DNA of 9,015 nt. Source: Pirellulaceae bacterium. Its GTDB lineage: Bacteria > Planctomycetota > Planctomycetia > Pirellulales > Pirellulaceae. This document shows positions 6,390-9,015 of the stretch, one piece after another. How positions within the stretch are numbered: position 1 is the stretch's first letter; every line of letters starts with the position of its first letter. The position numbers were made by a program, and so were the translations under genes. The notes below the pieces were generated by a model. That model searched no databases. It was not told the DNA's origin and saw only the letters and a list, made by a program, of their open reading frames with translations. Where the stretch lies: assembly GCA_030744095.1 (NCBI GenBank), contig JASLRF010000316.1, forward strand, positions 1-9,015. The letters are read 5' to 3'.

Positions 6390-7423
6390 AACTGATCCTA
6401 CATCGATTCGATTTACCGCTTCGACATGTGTTTCGGATTTCCCGCGAGTCTATTTCGACTCAGCCAACGCTGGTCGTCGAACTCCAGGCGGATGGACACT
6501 CCGGTTTCGGGGAAGCGACCACGAACAATTACTACGGCTTCACGTACGAAAACATGGCCGCCACGTTGTACGCGGTCCGCGACAAGATTGAAGGCTGGTC
6601 GCTGGAGAATCCCGCAGAGTTCTGGCAGGCAATGCACCCGCTACTGGGCGACAATCCGTTCGCCCAGTGTGCGCTCGATCAGGCAGCACATGACCTGTGG
6701 GGCAAACAACGGGATCAACCCGTGTATCGGCTGTGGGGATTACAGCCAGAGAACATGCCGTTGACCAATTACACGATCGGCATCGACGAGATCGACGTGA
6801 TGGTCGCTAAGATGAACGAATTCCCTGACTGGCCCGTCTACAAAATAAAGCTGGGGACCGAGCACGATTTGGAGATCGTGCAGGCGCTACGCGAACACAC
6901 CGATGCCACGTTTCGGGTCGATGCGAACTGCGGCTGGAACGTTGATGAGACCATTCGAAATTCGGTAGCGTTAGAAGAATTGGATGTCGAGTTTATCGAA
7001 CAACCGCTGGTGGCCGATCGTTGGGACGACATGAAACGTGTCCATGCGGAATCCGCACTTCCTATCATTGCCGACGAAAGCTGCATCGTGCCCGCCGATG
7101 TCGATCGCTGCGCAGGCCACTTTCACGGCATCAACATCAAGCTGGTCAAGTGTGGTGGATTAACGCCAGCTCGGCAGATGATCGCGCGAGCACGCGAGTT
7201 GGAGATGCGCGTCATGGTCGGATGCATGACGGAATCGAGTGTTGGGATTTCCGCGATCGCTCAGTTGTTACCGCTATTGGACTATGTCGACATGGACGGT
7301 GCGCTACTGCTTGCCGAGGACATTGCCACCGGTGTTACCGTTGACCAAGGTGTCTGTCACTACGCTGCGGAAAACGGCTGCGGTGTGCGGTTGATCGCAC
7401 CAGCCGCCGATGCGGCAAGTTAG
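6386..7423 (+). CDS. dgcA: Enolase-superfamily racemase: DgcA-like N-acetyl-D-glutamate racemase or dipeptide epimerase
   Basis: This 345-residue protein has the muconate-lactonizing (MLE) subgroup plan: an N-terminal capping domain (1-120) and a TIM barrel. Catalytic residues are all present: KIK at 153-155, metal ligands Asp179 (RVDANCGW), Glu205 (FIEQPL) and Asp230 (IADES), and the opposite-face Lys252 (INIKLVKCGG). The pair Lys155/Lys252 would interconvert configuration at the alpha carbon. The DxD motif at 302-304 (VDMDG) is the feature that in L-Ala-D/L-Glu epimerases contacts the free amino group of a dipeptide. The sequence therefore supports either peptidoglycan dipeptide epimerisation or, given the dgcN neighbour, N-acetyl-D-Glu racemisation. 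I start at ATG 6386 (ATGA overlap with dgcN) rather than TTG 6377. No terminator is visible after the stop. Superfamily certain, substrate open. Confidence 0.87.
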   Translation: MKLILHRFDLPLRHVFRISRESISTQPTLVVELQADGHSGFGEATTNNYYGFTYENMAATLYAVRDKIEGWSLENPAEFWQAMHPLLGDNPFAQCALDQAAHDLWGKQRDQPVYRLWGLQPENMPLTNYTIGIDEIDVMVAKMNEFPDWPVYKIKLGTEHDLEIVQALREHTDATFRVDANCGWNVDETIRNSVALEELDVEFIEQPLVADRWDDMKRVHAESALPIIADESCIVPADVDRCAGHFHGINIKLVKCGGLTPARQMIARARELEMRVMVGCMTESSVGISAIAQLLPLLDYVDMDGALLLAEDIATGVTVDQGVCHYAAENGCGVRLIAPAADAAS

Positions 7424-7502
7424 ACAGTTTGGAGCGGTTGTAGCGGACCGACTTTCGCTATTTGGACTGCAGCCCATCATCACGACCTCGTCTATCCAGA
7501 CG

Positions 7503-7508
7503 TATAAT
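7503..7508 (+). promoter_or_regulatory. Candidate -10 element upstream of the LOG-family gene
   Basis: A perfect TATAAT sits 87 bases before the ATG at 7596, in the 172-bp gap after dgcA. At 16-18 bases upstream there is only a poor -35 match (TCACGA region, 7480-7485). It suggests the LOG gene can be transcribed separately, though read-through from dgcA is not excluded because no terminator is seen between them. Confidence 0.35.
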
Positions 7509-7595
7509 TGTCATCGGATGACGGCGCGACGCCTTCTAGCACACTTGTTGTCTGCGAGCCCTTTCGCCGCCCGTTCAGAAAAACACAGGTGTCCA

Positions 7596-8645
7596 ATGAC
7601 AGAGTCAGTAGATAATGCAAAAGCCGCATCCAGCGATCTGCCGAACGACCGGCTGAGCGAGCCTAAGGCGCGGGCCAAACGACGACCGACGCATGACCTG
7701 ATTCAGACGATCAAAGAATACGCAGACAAACTGGCGGGCGACGGAACGACGCGCGGCGATTTAAAGATCCTCAGCCGGACCCTACGGGAGCTGCGCTATG
7801 CGTTCAAGGTATTTTCACCGTATCGACACCGCCGTAAAATCACCGTGTTTGGCTCCGCGCGAACACCGCAAGAAGCACCCACTTACCAGCAGGCCGTGCA
7901 GCTAGGACGAGCGATGTCGGAAGAGGATTGGCTCGTCATCACGGGCGCCGCCAGCGGCATTATGGAGGCTGGACATCGTGGCTCGGGTCGAAAGCATGCC
8001 ATGGGTCTGAACATCATGCTGCCCTTCGAGCAAGAATCGAATCCGATCATTGCCGGTGACAAAAAACTCGTACACATGAAGTACTTCTTCACGCGCAAAC
8101 TGATGTTCGTCAAGGAATGCGACGCCGTGGCCTGCTTGCCGGGAGGATTTGGCACGCTAGACGAAGCGCTCGAAGTGCTCACCTTGATGCAGACTGGCAA
8201 GCAGAACATCATTCCGGTGGTGTTGCTGGACGCACCCGGCGGCACATTTTGGAATACCTTTCATCGCTTCGTACTGGAGCAACTGCTGCACGGTGATATG
8301 ATCTCTGACGAGGACTTGCACCTGTACAAGATCACCGATTCGTACGAAGCGGCCGTCCGGGAAATCATCCACTTCTATTCCAACTATCACAGTATGCGGT
8401 ATGTCAAAGGCAAGCTGGTTGTGCGGATGCACCGCTCGCTTTCCAGCGAGCGTTTGCAAGCACTGAATGAACGCTTCTCCGATATCCTGACCGATGGCAC
8501 GTTCGAACAATCCGCGCCCTTGGAAGCGGAGCTAGACGAGGTTCACCTGGCCCACAAACCTCGACTTGTCTTCGAATTCAATCGTCGCAATCACGGCCGC
8601 CTGAGGCAGTTAATCGACTACATCAACCAACCGGATTCGGAATGA
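7596..8645 (+). CDS. LOG-family nucleotide 5'-monophosphate phosphoribohydrolase-like protein
   Basis: The 349-residue product contains a LOG/TIGR00730 Rossmann domain at about 81-265. It begins with ITVFGSART (82-90), then GAASGIMEAGHRG (117-129), a TRKLMFV helix (166-172) and the signature PGGFGTLDE (182-190), whose Gly and Glu residues form the nucleotide and ribose site. LOG enzymes cut N6-modified AMP to free base (cytokinin activation in plants), and bacterial relatives such as PpnN cleave purine mononucleotides. This protein is longer than the about 190-residue minimal LOG. It adds a charged, probably disordered, N-terminus (1-30), a helical segment (31-75) and an about 85-residue C-terminal extension (266-349). 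An ATG at 7596 with AGG at 7587-7589 is preferred. The frame is open back to 7410, but those residues overlap dgcA and look non-coding. Family certain; substrate and role of the extensions unknown. Confidence 0.88.
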   Translation: MTESVDNAKAASSDLPNDRLSEPKARAKRRPTHDLIQTIKEYADKLAGDGTTRGDLKILSRTLRELRYAFKVFSPYRHRRKITVFGSARTPQEAPTYQQAVQLGRAMSEEDWLVITGAASGIMEAGHRGSGRKHAMGLNIMLPFEQESNPIIAGDKKLVHMKYFFTRKLMFVKECDAVACLPGGFGTLDEALEVLTLMQTGKQNIIPVVLLDAPGGTFWNTFHRFVLEQLLHGDMISDEDLHLYKITDSYEAAVREIIHFYSNYHSMRYVKGKLVVRMHRSLSSERLQALNERFSDILTDGTFEQSAPLEAELDEVHLAHKPRLVFEFNRRNHGRLRQLIDYINQPDSE

Positions 8646-8903
8646 ACGCCCATCTCCTTGCCGACTGTAACAGGAATGCCTAGTGAGGCTGTACCTCAGA
8701 CCGATGCGAGCTATCGCTCGGTTGCGGCGACCCGCTCCCCGACGAACCTGCAGTTGGTGCCCGTCGCTGAAGACTCGACTCATTTGCCAGGAAGAACCTG
8801 GTACGAGCTTTCTGGTGAGATGGCGTCAGGTTGATAGAATCGTCCATCGTTGCGGTATTGCGTCGGCGATGCGGCTAGTGGTGCGTCAACATAGAGTTTA
8901 CTA
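8646..8903. other. Intergenic region between LOG gene and insertion-sequence end
   Basis: About 315 bp separate the LOG stop from the transposase region. Two short hairpins are present: 8684-8698 (TGAGG/CCTCA) and 8707-8720 (CGAGC/GCTCG). Neither has a T-run, so no intrinsic terminator can be called. A 52-codon frame on the plus strand (ATG 8676 to stop 8834) and a 56-codon frame on the minus strand (from GTG 8950) overlap each other. Neither has a recognisable product. The left boundary of the insertion sequence may lie in the last part of this stretch but I could not define it. Confidence 0.4.
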
Positions 8904-8962
8904 ATCCTTGGATACCGTGTATGTACCGATTCTTCGGTAAGTTCTTTCACGTATCCAAGGAT
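8904..8962 (+). promoter_or_regulatory. Leader hairpin sequestering the transposase ribosome binding site
   Basis: ATCCTTGGATAC (8904-8915) is exactly complementary to GTATCCAAGGAT (8951-8962). Inside, GTG (8917-8919) can pair with CAC (8948-8950), and a second hairpin TACCGA/TCGGTA (8924-8929 with 8934-8939, loop TTCT) caps the structure. The right outer arm contains AAGGA (8957-8961), the SD for the ATG at 8970. An mRNA starting upstream of 8904 would hide the SD, whereas one starting inside the hairpin would not. It could also be part of the element's subterminal inverted repeat. Confidence 0.6.
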
Positions 8963-8969
8963 GGATTTG

Positions 8970-9015
8970 ATGCAAAAGGTCTATGTGGTTCAATTGTCGA
9001 GCGAGGAACGGGAGC
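8970..9015 (+). CDS. Transposase N-terminus, IS630-family-like, runs off right edge
   Basis: Fifteen codons are visible: MQKVYVVQLSSEERE. This matches the usual opening of IS630/Tc1-like transposases, a short beta strand then a (L-x-x-E-E-R) helix beginning the helix-turn-helix domain that binds the element's ends. The start at 8970 is favoured by AAGGA at 8957-8961 with 8-base spacing; an in-frame ATG at 8961 overlaps that SD and has none of its own. The DDE catalytic domain lies outside the window, so the family call rests on few residues. Confidence 0.55.
   Translation, partial: MQKVYVVQLSSEERE

Noticed and set aside
7410..7595. Upstream ATG start for the LOG gene
   Set aside because: It overlaps the end of dgcA, the added 62 residues show no conserved features, and the TATAAT element lies within this stretch.
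1..9015. A new defence system spanning the GHKL ATPase and neighbours
   Set aside because: Apart from the ATPase, neighbouring genes are metabolic or membrane-scaffold families. No nuclease, methylase, toxin or reverse transcriptase is visible, so only the ATPase itself is flagged.

Overview
The window looks like chromosomal DNA of a marine planctomycete of the Rhodopirellula/Pirellulaceae type. This rests on moderate GC content, weak Shine-Dalgarno sequences, characteristic palindromic intergenic repeats, and the protein families present. It is an inference from composition and remembered families, not from a database search.

Layout from left to right. The first 227 bases hold the N-terminal 75 codons of a minus-strand LarA-like (lactate racemase family, DUF2088) gene that runs off the left edge. 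A gene-poor stretch of about 690 bp follows (228-919), filled with palindromic elements: a REP-like hairpin, a 14-bp tandem duplication leading into a perfect 20-bp inverted repeat, and a looser inverted repeat resembling dispersed planctomycete intergenic sequence. A plus-strand membrane pair comes next: an NfeD/YuaF-like OB-fold protein (920-1537) and a flotillin (1660-3294), closed by a strong intrinsic terminator (3322-3354). This is the classic NfeD-flotillin partnership that organises membrane microdomains.

The second transcription unit begins near 3490. It encodes a 606-residue GHKL (Bergerat-fold) ATPase with an apparent Ig-like domain. Eight bases later comes a DUF1611/DgcN-like P-loop protein, which overlaps by ATGA with a DgcA/dipeptide-epimerase-like enolase-superfamily enzyme. 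DgcN and DgcA together are the known pair for D-glutamate use through N-acetyl-D-glutamate; here the racemase keeps the DxD motif of dipeptide epimerases, so a role in recycling peptidoglycan peptides is also possible. A LOG-family nucleotide phosphoribohydrolase (7596-8645) follows, probably with its own promoter.

The right edge carries the first 15 codons of what looks like an IS630-family transposase (from 8970). Its ribosome binding site lies in one arm of a perfect 12-bp inverted repeat, a layout suited to blocking translation of read-through mRNA. No rRNA, tRNA or CRISPR array was seen. The most unusual items are the GHKL-Ig ATPase joined to a D-glutamate operon, the transposase leader hairpin, and the palindrome-rich region at 289-634.
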